A stretch of DNA of 44,496 nt from Gnetum montanum (GCA_015680685.1 MNCI01009010.1:106994-151489), one strand, 5' to 3'. Shown: positions 1 through 12,339, counted from the first letter of the stretch. Notes: generated from the letters alone by a model not told the origin. Made by a program: numbers and translations.

Positions 1-277
1 ATTAGACTTCTTACCCTTTTCCTCTTAACTTAGATTTAGTTAAATATTATTTTCCACTACCTTCAGGAGTAGCATTAGATTAGGATACATCATACACCTC
101 ATCTAGACTAAACCATATGTGACATATGCAAAACTAGTCTAGGTGGGAAGACAGTGAACTGCGACCTAAGGCTAACTATCTAGGTGCCACAACTAGTCCA
201 TCTACGGAGTTTGACTGGATTGTGTGTGCGATGCTCGTTTCGTATGGTTGAGTGTAGGGGTACCTTGCCACTCATCA
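1..277 (+). repeat. 3' part of a Ty3/gypsy LTR (subfamily A), cut by window edge
   Basis: The last bases read GGTACCTTGCCACTCATCA and match, in reverse, the first bases of the minus-strand LTRs at 23157, 28951 and 44060 and the end of the LTR at 19065 (shared block GTATGGTTGAGTGTAGGGG). It therefore lies in plus orientation and ends at 277 with the family's TCA terminus. The sequence after it (CATAACTATC) is not a primer-binding site, so this is a 3' LTR or a solo LTR, not a 5' LTR. The U3 side lies outside the window. Confidence 0.85.
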
Positions 278-488
278 CATAACTATCATCACACATAATG
301 ATGGGCATTTGAAAAATGAAAATTTTTATTATTTTAGAAAAAATATTACAATTAGTGCATATCATTACATTTGATGTCACACATTATTTCCAAATATCAT
401 TCACACTTGATGTTTTAGAAAGAATAATTCTCCACATCATATATAAATTATGCATAAAACTAGTCTACAAACATCAACTTTATAAGCT

Positions 489-3400
489 TTATTTATCATT
501 TATAGTAGCTTTCTTTTCTTCACCAATTTTCATAGGAGTTGGCTTAGCTACTAATTCTTGGTTTCTCTCCCTAGGATCTACATAAAGAAACCAAAATAAA
601 ATAGGTAGTTTTAATTTTCACTACATAAGATAAAATAAGTTGATTCCCTAAATCTTGGTGCTTACCCTACCTATCTTTTTACTTCTCTAAAATCTTTTCG
701 TCTATCACTTCCACGCTTGGGTTAGCCATATCCAATGTGTCAAGTGTTAGGCTTGGGATCTTTAATAGAATGCTATCTCATTTATATTCCTAGGAATTTA
801 ACTTCTTTGGGGTGATATCATTATCCTTCCCTTTTTCCATGAACTCTTCTTGAGAGCCTCTTTTTTGTTCTTCTAGTGTGGTAATCACCACATTACTAGT
901 AAAATTTTCAAACTCTTCTAATTTAGTTTTTTCAATAAACTAACTTCTTATTTTCCTATCAACATACACGCCCTTATTTTCTTTTAGTAGCTTGTAGTAT
1001 TCTCACGTATACCACCACTTATTATTTTAATTTTTTTTACCCTAGCTCTTCCATGCTATTGTAGAATTTCTTAAGCTAGTCATGGACCACGTTATGACTA
1101 GTGCTAATATCTTGCATTCCATTATGGATTTTTGGAATTCCATAACTTTATTCTTCTCCCTCCCATATGCATGGGGAGGAAGTTTATGTCTAACCACACT
1201 ACTACCTCTTAGTTTATCCTCAAAGAGCTCTAATTAGTCAAACAACATCTTTATGTGCCTTTCATTTTCTTCTTCTTTCATATGTACATGTCCTAATGAA
1301 TCTAAAAGTATGATATTTGTATTAGCTTACCCAATGGAAAATACTACCATGTTCTTTCCATAGTTAAGAGTGGCACTTATTTTTGTCTGTATTTACACAT
1401 TCTGCTATCATATTAATATTTATTGCTAAATCATGGAACATTATTGGATCCTTATTTAATCTAACCTTTATTTATACATGATAAACAAAGGATGTCAAAT
1501 TTTCTATTACTAATGTAGGAATTGTTCTCTTAGTAGTAATGTTTAGGTTATTTACCTTTCCCTATAAAGTTTAAATTTAGCTTTCTCTTCATGTCTTTAG
1601 CTAGAGACTTTAGCATTAATTACTTGTTTTTGATACAAGTCCAAATCTTGTTCTTCCTGTCCAAAAAAAATAAAAAGTGGCTAAGTGTAGTTTTAACATT
1701 CATAAAATTACATGTGACTTTTGATGTGATGTTGAAATAAACGTACTATACGATGTGGAGAGTTTAAAACTGGTTACCTCATTAATCCATTTTCAAACCA
1801 CTAAATCACTCAAAATTAGTTTGTTTACTGGAGGAGTGATGTTAATAAGATGAGGAGTAGGGATCTCCATTTTTGGGAGTTTGTTCTTTTCACTTTCTTG
1901 AGTCACTTATTCTGCTTAGTCTATCTGATCAAGGTTCATTTTAAAGAGGTTAGAAAAGAAACTTAAACTTTTCCTGTCACCTTCTTTGTTCTTCTTTGAT
2001 TAAAGCAAGTCAATCATAAAATCTGACTCCTCTTTGCATATACCTTTCTTTTGGCCTTCAAGAATAGAAGGAATTCTAGAATGTAGCTTTTTGTATTTGC
2101 ATTCCAAAACCCTCTATTCCTAAGCCACTTCTAAAAGATAAGTAAAGTATTAGTACTATGTCACAACTCACTAGCATAAATACTAGAAATTACATCACAT
2201 TGTTTATAGTTAGTAAAACATGCAAGTTTATAATTTAAAATAAGTGCTAGAAAATAGTTATTTATTTTTTCTTGTACCTTTTCCCTAAGAGATCTTTATT
2301 CCTAGATTCTCGAAGGAAAAAATCCTCCTCCTATAAAAATTTCTTTTTTTTCTATAGTTTCAAAGGTGCTCTCAAAACTTTTCTCCTTTCCTACTAGTGC
2401 ATATCCACTTATTTTATTCTCTAGCTCTTCGAGGATCTCAGACATTATAAAAGACACCTCTTTTATAGTCTTTTATGTTGATGTCAAAGTACCCCTATTA
2501 TTAATGTTGTATGAAGATATCAAACTCTCCAAGTGTTGACACAGTGGGGGGACTTAAAGTCTACCTTAAAAGCAACATCTAATTACTTCTCTTCTCCTCT
2601 AGCAAAAAAAGTTGCACTACCTTTGTTAAACTATAATAGAAGCCAAAATTAAGCATTTTTCTCACCATCTTTTTCTTTCCCTTTTTATCCTCCTAGGATA
2701 TCTTTTCCATTTTTTTCTATCACTCCTTAATAGATTACTAATGCCTAGTAAGTTGTCCTTTCTTGAGAAATAGCCTCATATAGCTTATACAATCATCTAG
2801 AGGCAAATTCCCATTTCTGTTCACTGTTATTACAAAATAATCTTTTAATGAATAAGGGAAATAACATCTTCAAGTATTTAATGATCCCCTTACAGACATT
2901 CATGGCATTCCTTTTCTTTGACTCCACTCCTTCCTCCATCATTGTCAGCTCTACTAAATCCATAGTTTTGAGCTATCAATCCTTATTCCCTATTCTAGGA
3001 AATCTAATCAATATTTCAGTGTAGCTAGATCCCAAGTAATAATGACTTGCTTCCAATCTACACATACTATGAAAATAGCTTTTTCAGCTGAGTAGCTTTT
3101 TATTAGTCCTACACATTTCACTACACTAGGATACAGATGCATGAAATCTAAAGAATATAAAATCCTTGACTTATTAAACTTATTAAAACACTTGATGCCT
3201 TCTTTCTTGAACAACCACTTTTAATTGCTTTGTGCTTTACTAGTGGATTTGACTTCAAACTGTTCTACTAGGGTAGTGACGTTAATAAATTTTACATCAT
3301 CAATGCTTATTTGAAATGCAATAACAAAATTTAACTATTAGTCCAATTTAATACCTTTTCTATCTTTTTCTAATAAAAAACTAAGTATATGTGTTTACTT

Positions 3401-4078
3401 ACTTGTAGGCCTTAGGATGATCCTTGATATCTTTTAGCACTCTACATTTTCACCATGGGTTTCACCCCATAAAAGGTAAATCCATCCTCTGATGTCATAC
3501 TCATTCCAAAATCTATGGAGTCTCAATTCCTTATACTACACATTAAAATGCAACATCACTTAAGACTACCATTTTTTATGTTGAAAAAGATCTTGTAGAA
3601 AATTTTGCAAAAATGATATATGATTAGAACCTTACATGTCCATATCAAAAAACTTGCATGATCACATCAAAGTTAATTTTAGTTGAAATAAAGCTAACTA
3701 AAAATTACTATTAACTCTTAAAACATATAACTTACCTTTCTACAGAAACTTCAAATCTCGAAGGATTGAGCATTATTTTAGAAGTTTGAATTCAAGAAGT
3801 AATGTACTATTATTACTCAACTACCAGTATTTCCTTCATTCCCATAGCTTATCCAAATATTTCTTATAGACTAGGACATCCCTAGATAGCTCATCAATCT
3901 TAGACTTCTTCTTGTAAATGATTTCTGTAATTTTTGCAAGGAATCCTTGTAAAACTTCCTTTAAAGCTTGCAAAATAACTTCTTCTCCTAAGCTAATCCA
4001 AATCAACATGTGGAAGTAGCTGATATACGATTTTAGAAATTTTATGTCTCCCCAACAAGTCCACAACTTTTGTGGCAT
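489..4078 (-). pseudogene. Long decayed minus-strand coding tract, unknown protein
   Basis: Read on the minus strand, this interval gives protein-like sequence over more than a thousand codons, interrupted by many stops and some frame changes. The longest open pieces are 3836-4078 (80 codons, lysine/glutamate-rich, possibly coiled) and 3008-3214 (68 codons). Around 700-1320 one frame runs on with only scattered stops (pieces such as KLPPHAYGREKNKVMEFQ and EEFENFTSNVVITTLEE). The frame ends cleanly with KKATINDK and a TAA at 489-491. Most stops are TAA or TAG, as expected from C-to-T decay of CAA, CAG or TGG codons. I do not recognise the family: it has no RT, protease, integrase or zinc-knuckle motif. 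It could be an extra ORF of a Tat-type retrotransposon, an unusual gag, or a captured gene. The opposite strand shows no comparable signal. Confidence 0.5.
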
Positions 4079-4960
4079 TAATGAGACATCAAATGTCTAC
4101 TATTGATTGACCCTATCTTTCATTTCTTGTTCCCAAAAATGCTTCTTTCATCTACAAACAAAAAGAACTTAGGCTTGATGACTAAGAGGCTAGGTGTTGT
4201 AGCATTGCTATACAAATAGAACAAGTTAGTCTTCCTTCATATTGAAAACATAGTTTCATGCATCAAATTCTATCAACAAGAAATATAACTTATATTTTGA
4301 CATTACATGTGAAAACTTCATTTTTGAACTTTCTACACTATATGTTACATTGATGCTCACATTAAAATTTCCTTAGAATTTTAACCTGATACATAGAAGT
4401 CTAGCCTAGCTACCAACCTTGATGTTTTATGTGAAAAATATTTCGATGCAATACATTGTTTCTTATGTTAAAGCTATGCTATTACCACTTAGCTTTCTAT
4501 GAAGTAAGTCGTGTTGATTTTTTCACATTGTGTTCTTCATGCAAAAACACAAAGCCCAATGCTTTTATTAAATTCAAAAGGATGATTATGAATTTTACCT
4601 TAAATATGTTAGTACATGCTTAATCTCAACTCATTAAACCTAAACTTTGACTAACTATGCTTTAACTAGCTTAAAATATTTTGAATTTCATTTCCCTACC
4701 ACCATTTTCACTATTCATTGAAATAGTGAAGCAAAATCAAAATTTTCTTTTTAGATCTTGGTTGAAAATCTTCCAAACCCTAGATAAATAATGTGTTTCC
4801 TATCTATGACTTGTAAATTAAAACATGCAAACATATACATTTAATTTCTAGCTACAAATATATGAAAATTTATCAAAACCCTCAAAAGCAAGGTAATACA
4901 ATGAGGTTCTTGATCCCCATAACAAAATCAAAGATATAGCTTAATATCTATATAAATCTA
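4079..4960. other. Unassigned AT-rich sequence
   Basis: No convincing coding frame, LTR terminus or repeat seen. It separates the unknown minus-strand tract from the 5'-truncated plus-strand pol. Confidence 0.4.
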
Positions 4961-4989
4961 TAGCACTAGCAATATATCACTTTTATGAC

Positions 4990-5850
4990 TCTTTAGAAAA
5001 CATTTTGTGACACTAGAATGTTCTGTGTACTTAAAAATGTTGAAGTTACTTATCAACAAGCTATGACTTTTATTTTCAATGACATGATTTTCAACATAGT
5101 TAACAATTATGTTGACAATTTGACCATCAAATCTACCTTAGCAATTAATCATGCTTCTAATATAGATCAAGTTTTAACTTATTATGACAAGTTTAACCTA
5201 CAGCTTAATCCCAAAAAGTGCATCTTTGGGATCCTTATGGACAAGATGTTAGGCTATCATGTATCGTAAGATGACAAAACTATTGACCCTAATAAGGTTA
5301 AAGCCCAATAACTATTAACTTCCTAGGAACATTTGATATATGTATATTTTACAAGCTTTTTCTCAATAAATTCACCATTTCATTTGCAACCTTACTTATC
5401 AATGTTATCCCTTAACTTACTTGCTTCATAAATCTACCTCTTTCATCTAGGATGAGAAGTATCAAAAAACCTTTAATTCCATTAAAGACGTTTTAACTAC
5501 TCTTCTCATTTTGTATCCTCCATGCTTTAATAAGCCTATTTATCTTTATCTTTCTAAATTTAACCATTTAATATCCACCATGCTTTCTTAAAAGCAAGAG
5601 GATGGAATTGATCTTCCTATATATTACATATCTCAACCTTTCTTGAATATGAAACTAGATATTTTGACATTGAAAAATCGTGTTTAAGTCTTGTTTTTAA
5701 TCTTAAAAAGTGGAGATATTACCTTCTAAATGCCAAGGTATTTATTATTTGCAAAGATAACATTCTTAATGTAATTGCTAATAATCTCTTTGGCAAACAT
5801 CACTTAGCTCATTGAAAGACTTTTCTTATTGAATTTGTCCCTTCTTTTTA
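4990..5850 (+). pseudogene. Reverse transcriptase palm and first RNase H (Tat-like), broken
   Basis: The open stretch 5018-5269 gives the Ty3/gypsy RT core: LKN..VTYQQAM, then NYVDNLTIKS (normally YVDD) and LNPKKCIFG....LGYHVS. After about 5440 the connection and gypsy-type RNase H follow, with a frame change near 5640; pieces such as FDIEKSCLSLVFNLKKWRYY correspond to the RNase H region with its conserved E. The catalytic second aspartate of the RT box is asparagine, so the product would be inactive even without the stops. Confidence 0.85.
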
Positions 5851-5939
5851 ATTTTAACACTATCATAGATCAAGGCATGGCTAATCTTATCTCTTCCTCT
5901 TAACCAACTAACGTTGTTCATAACTTTTATACCAACACA

Positions 5940-6469
5940 AAGAATTCAGAGTTTTCATTTATTTTGATGGAGCATACACATCATTTGGATATAGTGCAGC
6001 CTATGTCATTATTCTTTCTACTAAACAGGTGCTCTACAAGGCTTGTAAACTTGATTTTCCATGTACTATTAATATATCTAAATATGAGACTCTAATACAA
6101 GGTCTCTTCATAGCCTTGTAGAATCAAGTCAAAACTATTACTATTTACAGTGACTCTCAACTCATGATAAATTAAGTTAATGAAGAATATAACTATAAGA
6201 CTCATCATTTAGTTTCCTATCTGGAAATAGCTAAGGAACTCATCATATTGCTTTCTACTTTGGTAAAATTTGTAATTTATGATGATCATTTTCTACTTCT
6301 AGTCTACACATTTTATAAAAACATGCTAGCTAATGCTTTGGTAGCATTTTTAACTTATGATTATCCTTCGGTCATACAAGATCAACTTGTGCAAGCTATT
6401 TTCTTAACACCTGTCACACAATCTCCTAATATCTCAATTGGTGCTATCAATACAAATGATGAAAGTTAG
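5940..6469 (+). pseudogene. Archaeal-type (second) RNase H of a Tat element
   Basis: Translation gives the typical order: a FIYFDGAYTSFGYSAA start (DG motif), DFPCTINISKYETLIQGL (conserved E), then YSDSQLMIN (DSQL motif). Only isolated stops interrupt it (AL*NQ, IN*VN). The open end at 6248-6469 continues into the integrase linker. Finding this fold between the first RNase H and integrase is what assigns the element to Tat. Confidence 0.85.
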
Positions 6470-6559
6470 CAAGACATTGATCTTCTTTATTATCTCACTA
6501 CTGGAGATACTCCTAATCATCTGATACCTACTAAAAAATATGATTTGTGTAAACATATC

Positions 6560-7690
6560 TGATACTTCTAATTAGTAAATCTGGATATTTTATGTTAATT
6601 TTCTTCTGCAAGTGTTCTTCTAAATTGTCTTAATCTTGCATAATCTAAGATAGTTCTCAACCAAGTTCATTTATGAGTTTATGGTGGACACTTAGGATTA
6701 TGATATTCAGATATTCATATTATTTCCTTAGGCTATTGATGGCCAACCTTATTCAAACATTCTTACAATCTAGTCAATACATGTGATACCTACCAAAGAT
6801 ATGCACCACTTATCTATCTCTCTTCATGGGAACCCAACATGTCTCAAATCACATGTCCATTTCAAAAATGGAGTTTAGATCTTGTTGATGCCATTAATCC
6901 TCCTTCATCTATTGGATGCCAATTTATTCTAACTATTATGAAATATTTTACTAAGTGGGTAGAATCTATTCCTTTATGTTCCATAAAGTTCCACTTCATT
7001 TGTTGTTTCATTCTAGATCACAGCATAAGTTGCTTCAGTGTTTCTCTTCAAATTGTTATTGACAATGGACCTTAGTTGAAGAGAAAGGAGGTAGTTGATT
7101 TCTTCTCTATGTATCATCTCAAATAGTCATTTTTGTCATTATATTATCCTCAATCTAGTGGTCAAGTCAAATCCACTAATAAAACTCTCATCCATTTTCC
7201 TCATACCATGGTCAATAAAATCCAATGCAATTGGCAAATATAGCTATCTCATTCTCTTTTGATCTATTGTAATACTTTTCATATAGCCACTAGTCATACC
7301 CCATATTTTTTAACTTATGATTTTGAGGAAATCTTACTAGTTGAGCTGCATATCTCATCTCTTCGTGTTGCTTTCCATGATTAGTATTCAAATTAAACAA
7401 CAACATGTGATGCATTAAGTTGGATATTCTTGAAAAACAATGGTAAACTACTCTTTATCATTTAGATGAATATCAAGAAAATATTCAATGTCACAACTAC
7501 AAACATGATAGAATGAGAGAGATTCATGAAGATGATCTAGTCCTTGATCATTTTTAAACTCTTAAGATGCAAATTTCTTCCTTAACTAGCAAGGTTCTTT
7601 TCTATTAGTTCAATATTTATAAAATAGTGCCTACATTCTATCTGATCTAAAATGACATAGTTTCCAAATTCCATTAATAGAAGGTTCTTG
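6560..7690 (+). pseudogene. Integrase (zinc finger, DDE core, C-terminal part), inactive
   Basis: The HHCC finger is visible at about 6660-6800 (VYGGHLGL ... TCDTYQRYA). The core follows: WSLDLVDAINPPSS with the first aspartate, YFTKWVESIP, VIDNGP with the second aspartate, then YYPQSSGQVKSTNKT. In that last motif the catalytic glutamate is replaced by lysine. A C-terminal region with HDRMREIHEDDLVLDHF follows. The open frame 6839-7075 covers the first half of the core. It acts in insertion of the cDNA in intact relatives. Confidence 0.9.
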
Positions 7691-7984
7691 AAGCACTAAT
7701 ATATGTAGCCAGCTACTCTACCATAGCATTAAACTTAATGACTAATTGAGATGGAACATGTATTCTCAAAATGGCAATTTGTTTTTTATCACCTCTTTTA
7801 TACTATGTTAAGATATGTACTACATTTGGATAACATGGTTTATTCTAAAACCTATTTTATTTTACATTATTTTGCTTACTACTAGCCACCTATCTCATAT
7901 TATACTATCTCTCTAAATATGTTCTTCATATTTCACTATACTATTTATCTCATTCTACTCTATGTGCTCAACACAAGTAGCAAG
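7691..7984. other. Post-pol sequence, no feature seen
   Basis: AT-rich, stop-rich sequence between integrase and the tandem repeat; probably 3' untranslated retrotransposon sequence. Confidence 0.35.
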
Positions 7985-8890
7985 GTTTTTAAGTGACTAA
8001 ATATCTCATTTCTTCATGTGAGTGTATGAATGAGCATATTTTTGAGTGGTACAAGGAAGAGTTACTTCAACAATATATACCTGACATTCTTTTCAATCAT
8101 ATAATGTGTATGATTCATCTATTCCTCTCCTTTTATGGCATAACACCATCCTCATAATAGGTGTATTAGCGATATCTTCTTTTTCTTTCCTTTCTTTTTC
8201 GCTCTCTATTTTTGTATACTATAATTCCTACTATCATGTACTATATTTCTCTCTTCTTACTCTCATTCTCTCTACTCATTTATTTTCATTTCTTTCTATA
8301 TTCATCATTAGTGAGGCTAAATGAGAGTCTCTGCCCCAATGTAGTGAGGAAGTCTTAATTTTCTAGTGATCTAAGAAGTATGGACATTTGTAGAAGTGAG
8401 GTAAGAAAGATGTTGATTTTAGGGATCTAGTCATGTCCAACTTCTACAATACATCACCCCACCATTAGTGTATTAACAATTTTCCTATCATGCTTTCCCC
8501 TTATTTATCATGTTTTTTTATTTTCTCTCCTAGCTATCTTCTTATCTTTCTCTATCTCTTTCTCTTTTCAAGTTCTATGTTAATGAGGTCAAATAAGTGT
8601 TGTTTCTTTACACTAATGAGGACTTGATTGAAAGAATTGAGAGGATTAGGGAGTGTTTTATTAACATCTTTATGTGTGCTTTCTGGGTTGTAGCCATACC
8701 CCACTTCTATAATGTAGCACTCCACCATAGCATCGATGATATCCAAGACTTTTCTTCCTATTTTCTAAATAATTTTAACTTCTCTTACAAGTACCTAGCA
8801 TCTTTTTTCTTTGATTGATGGATTCTTCTTCATCTTTTCAATAGTATCCATTAGAAGAGAATAATCTTGTACTTAGCTTTTTCTACACAA
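7985..8890 (+). repeat. Degenerate tandem repeat, about 3 units of 270-330 bp
   Basis: Three spaced blocks share order and wording: a block like GTCAAATAAGTG...ACTAATGAGGA at about 8000, 8313 and 8585, and a block like ACTTCTACAATACATCACCCCACCAT at about 8440, recurring at 8703 and, weaker, at about 8133. T/C-rich filler lies between. Divergence is high, so unit borders are approximate. Tat-lineage elements are known to carry hypervariable tandem repeats between pol and the 3' LTR, which fits the position downstream of the plus-strand Tat pol. Confidence 0.5.
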
Positions 8891-10289
8891 GTGAAAGTTT
8901 TGAATTCATTTTAAGGTTTTCCCAACTTAAGCAACCTCTAGCAATTTTGGATTCTATATCTTGCATTATCAACAGCAAAGTTTCTAGTTTTTATCTTCAA
9001 CATCTACTAGAAATTATGTCTTAAGTTACTTGTAGCAACATTCTAGGATGCTTCTTTTCTTTTATTTTCAATTTTAACATCCAACGTCGTCTCTTCTATT
9101 GATTCTAACTTCAACTTCTTTAAAAGTTTGTTCTTGACGTACAACATTACTTTACTCTTTGACATTTCAAGTCAATATTTTTTTTGATGTCCAACATAAT
9201 TTTTCACACAATTGCATTTTCAACATATGCTTCATCTACATATGTTATTTCTCCTATCTATAACCTTTTTAGAAGATTCTATAGGCCCTAATGCATTGTT
9301 TCTATATGATTTACATGGCATTTATGACCTATAAGTAGGAGGCAACTCCTAAACAAAAATGTAAAAAGTAAAATGATATTAAAAGGTCTCAAAAGAAAAA
9401 TCTCTTTGAAGAAAAGTAACTTTGCTTTTAATTACTTTTTCGACATATTAAAAATCTCTATGTGCTCCTCAACTTCTTAGAGTTTTTCTAATTTTCCTTC
9501 TTACCTATCTTGTTGATACATTACATCTCCTTCATGTTATCCTCCTAACACATGAAAAATCACATTGGATTTGGATCAACACATAGATCTAGTTCAATTC
9601 CCTTCTATTGCATCTTGTTGATTCTTCATTTGTAGCAGCTCTATTTAGTTAAGAGATTTGGATCAAGCATATGCATCAAAGAGAGAATGGGGTTACACAA
9701 TTTCTCATTAGTCATCCTTGATCCTTAATTTCATCTTGTAGAATTACTATTACATTCTCCCAAGTTTCTCTTTCTGGATATTTTACCTTTTCTATATTTT
9801 AAATTTTTCTTTCTCTAACTTATACTTGGTATTCAAAAGAATTTATTTTGTCATCCTTTTTCTTTAAGGATATGATTTCCTCAATAGATTTGTTTTACTC
9901 TACCCTTTAGTTCTGTTTCTTTTAGCTACATATACTCTACCTTTTCCATAGACTTTATTTTGTGTTAATGCTTCACTTTTGAATTACATAATGTATATGC
10001 TTTTCTTTTCTATAATATCTATTTCTCTCTACTAGCTATTCCACGTACTCATTTCTACTTACTGTTTTCTCATGTTTGGCAAAAATTCCATCTTAGATTA
10101 TTTGAATTCCTAGTTATATGTAAGTCCCCTTTTGATTTAGAGATTTGTTTCTTTAAATTGTTTTGTGGATATGGAAGGCTTAGCTCATTTTGTGTAGGGT
10201 TATTCTACATCTCATATTTACAATCATTCTACCTACAACAACATTAATTTTCATTAGTATTTTTTATGCTAGACTAAGAGCAAGATCTA
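8891..10289. other. Unassigned decayed sequence
   Basis: No LTR ends or recognised domain. On the minus strand about 9620-10080 gives charged, coil-like peptide pieces (for example SIEEIISLKKKDDKINSFEY) broken by stops; these may be remains of a gag or of the integrase tail belonging to the piece at 10290-10545. Confidence 0.3.
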
Positions 10290-10545
10290 AGTCACATGTA
10301 GTAGTTAGTGTATGGAGCATTACTTGGATGGATAGTTTGGATAGTTTGCCATAAACTAACTAATAAGGAAAATATTCGATATAAATTTTGTAGGTTGAGT
10401 AATATGCCCAAAGGGCATTTTTTAACTTTGTATTCCAGTCCTACATCATTTTACTAATGATTTTGATAAGGATCTTGTCAAGATTTTAGGCAATGTCCAA
10501 CTTTATCTTTGTTATTTTCCGCAACTCTCCAAAGTTTTGAAGTTG
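10290..10545 (-). pseudogene. Isolated integrase C-terminal core fragment, Ty3/gypsy
   Basis: On the minus strand the peptide runs through DWNTKLKNALWAYYSTYK and then FPY*LVYGK, the conserved region after the catalytic glutamate in Athila/Tat-type integrases (ALWAYRT...SPYRLVYGK). It overlaps in domain content with the end of the minus-strand integrase at 12340-12670: both contain the segment after the PYHPQ motif. It is therefore from another element copy, not the missing part of that one. Confidence 0.7.
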
Positions 10546-11834
10546 TTAATTTTTTTTTTGCTTTGAAGTTATGTATTAAAGAAGGCTAGAAAGCCAAGAA
10601 ATGTAAAATAAAATAGATATAAAAGCATAGGAAAGACAAAGTAGAAGGAAATATCCCAAAAGAGAAAGAAGGGTTAATACAGAATTCATGTGGAGCATGC
10701 CAAACCTTGCAAAGTTCTCCCCCTTTTCAAGTTCTAAATAGAGGCCAATGACCTCTCTTATAGCATATATAAAAATTTTAAGTAATGAATTAAAAATTTC
10801 TCTCTTTAAGCTTTTCTTCTTTCTTTTATGTTCCATCTTCTATCCATTTAAGAGGGCCTTCTAGTTTTCTCCAAGCTCCATGAAGAGCAACCCTCTCTCT
10901 TATTCCTGTAGCCATGTTTTTCCAATCTTAAGCTCTCTCATGGCATGCTCTTATCCATGATATTTCTCATAATTCTCAAACACCTATTCTCATAATCTCA
11001 CAAACATATGTTCTCATAATTCATATTTTCTTAATAAATTGGTTCATCAAGAAGGAGCTCGTGCTTCCAAGAGATGCCTTATTTTGATGTTTATATGTTA
11101 ATATTTCATTTCAATTTTTCATAAAAGCTCTATTATGTCTTTCTACATGTTTGGCTTTAAAGCCATCTTAATTTGTAAGTTTATTCATGCATGTTAATTC
11201 TTTTCCTCCAAGAATATATTAGATGTTTATGGATGAATTTTATGTGTAAGAGTAGAGGCTTTTGCATGTTTTGGGGTTATGTTTATGTAAAATAGTGGTA
11301 ACCATGAATGGCCAAACTTTTCCTCTTAATTATTTATCAATTTTATATTACATGTTAAGTCCAAATCATTTTCATGCTTGAGGCTATCTTGATTCATATA
11401 TATTATCATATTTCATGTATTTTTTAGTCTTATTATTATTTATATTTCATGTAATTTATTCTAAAAGCATGGCCAATTTATGTTGAAGAAATCTCTCTTT
11501 TCTCTATTGAAGATAATTTTCAAGTTTAAATGCATGAAGTGGGCACCCAATGTATTTAATAGAAGCCTCTAATGTTAAGCCATGGTTATGAGCACTTGAA
11601 GCTTACATGCATGTTAACTTATTACTCAAATTTCTTGTTAAGCTACCCATCTATTGAGAATGTCAATTACTACTTCAAATTTTTTCTTAAGTGGTCCAAA
11701 TGTATGTTTATCATCTAATTAAGCCCATGCACCAAAATATCGAAGCTCTATATACTATCTCTAAGTTGTTCTAACCACTAAACTCATGAAATTCCTCATC
11801 AAGATCAAGCTATAACCCTTAATTCAAATTTTTG
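10546..11834. other. Unassigned AT-rich sequence between integrase fragments
   Basis: An A- and G-rich stretch at 10565-10680 gives a lysine-rich minus-strand open frame with no recognisable domain. The rest is T-rich with local near-repeats (CTCATAATTCTCAAAC and CTCATAATCTCACAAAC near 10970-11000). It could be LTR or leader sequence of an element whose ends I cannot find. Confidence 0.3.
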
Positions 11835-12285
11835 GTAATACTACGAGTTGACCACAACTCGTGGTTAATTCATGATTTACATAGTATAAAAATATATCTA
11901 TTTCATCACCACGACTTGTGGTATTATAGCAAAAGGCTATCATGAATTGTGATCATACTAATTCTCATGCAAGAATGCAGGGTAATAGCTTCTAGGTTTC
12001 AAAGGCCACCATGACCTAACCATAACTTGTGGTCAGGAAACCACAACTTGATCATGACTTATGGTCAATACATAATAACCCAACCACCACCACATGTGGT
12101 TAGGCCACCATGATAACACCACAAATAAGTCATGACTCATGGTCACTATTTTTCAATCATCAGATAGATCACAATCCATGGTCAGGCACCACAATAGCAC
12201 CATGACCTATAGTGTGAAACCATGAGGGCACCATGACTTATGATCTATCACCATAAGTTGATTATGACTCATGGTCAAGTTAGAT
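11835..12285. repeat. Array of short imperfect palindromes (ACCACAACTCGTGGT / CATGACTCATGG type)
   Basis: About fifteen copies of a roughly 12-16 bp inverted-repeat monomer are scattered over 450 bp. Examples are ACCACAACTCGTGGT near 11850, ACCACGACTTGTGGT near 11920, CCATAACTTGTGGTC near 12022, CATGACTTATGGTC near 12053, CATGACTCATGGTC near 12132 and again near 12260. Spacing is irregular (15-40 bp) and each copy differs by a few bases. The architecture resembles the U3 palindrome arrays of the LTRs further right, but the core is different. I cannot find the LTR ends that would prove it belongs to an LTR. Confidence 0.7.
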
Positions 12286-12339
12286 TTTAAAAAAAAAATC
12301 GTACATTTCATATCCAAGATCTTAGCACTAGCTTCCAAT

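Larger units (their letters stand above)
4961..7690 (+). mobile_element. Decayed Tat-lineage Ty3/gypsy pol, 5'-truncated
   Basis: Domains follow in the Ty3/gypsy order RT, RNase H, a second archaeal-type RNase H, then integrase. The second RNase H between the classical one and integrase is a known hallmark of the Tat lineage (Ogre, Retand, Grande). The RT begins only at the palm, just before the motif read here as VLKNVEVTYQQAM, so protease and RT fingers are missing. Frameshifts and stops occur throughout (for example near 5640 and 6120). Two key residues are lost through G-to-A changes: the RT YVDD box reads YVDN (about 5110) and the integrase catalytic glutamate is lysine (about 7163). No flanking LTR pair can be tied to it with certainty; the plus-strand LTR end at 1-277 has the right orientation but lies beyond minus-strand material. 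Confidence 0.9.

Noticed and set aside
316-585. 89-codon plus-strand hydrophobic frame
   Set aside because: Opposite strand holds the C-terminal end of the long decayed minus-strand tract; hydrophobicity reflects T-rich sequence.
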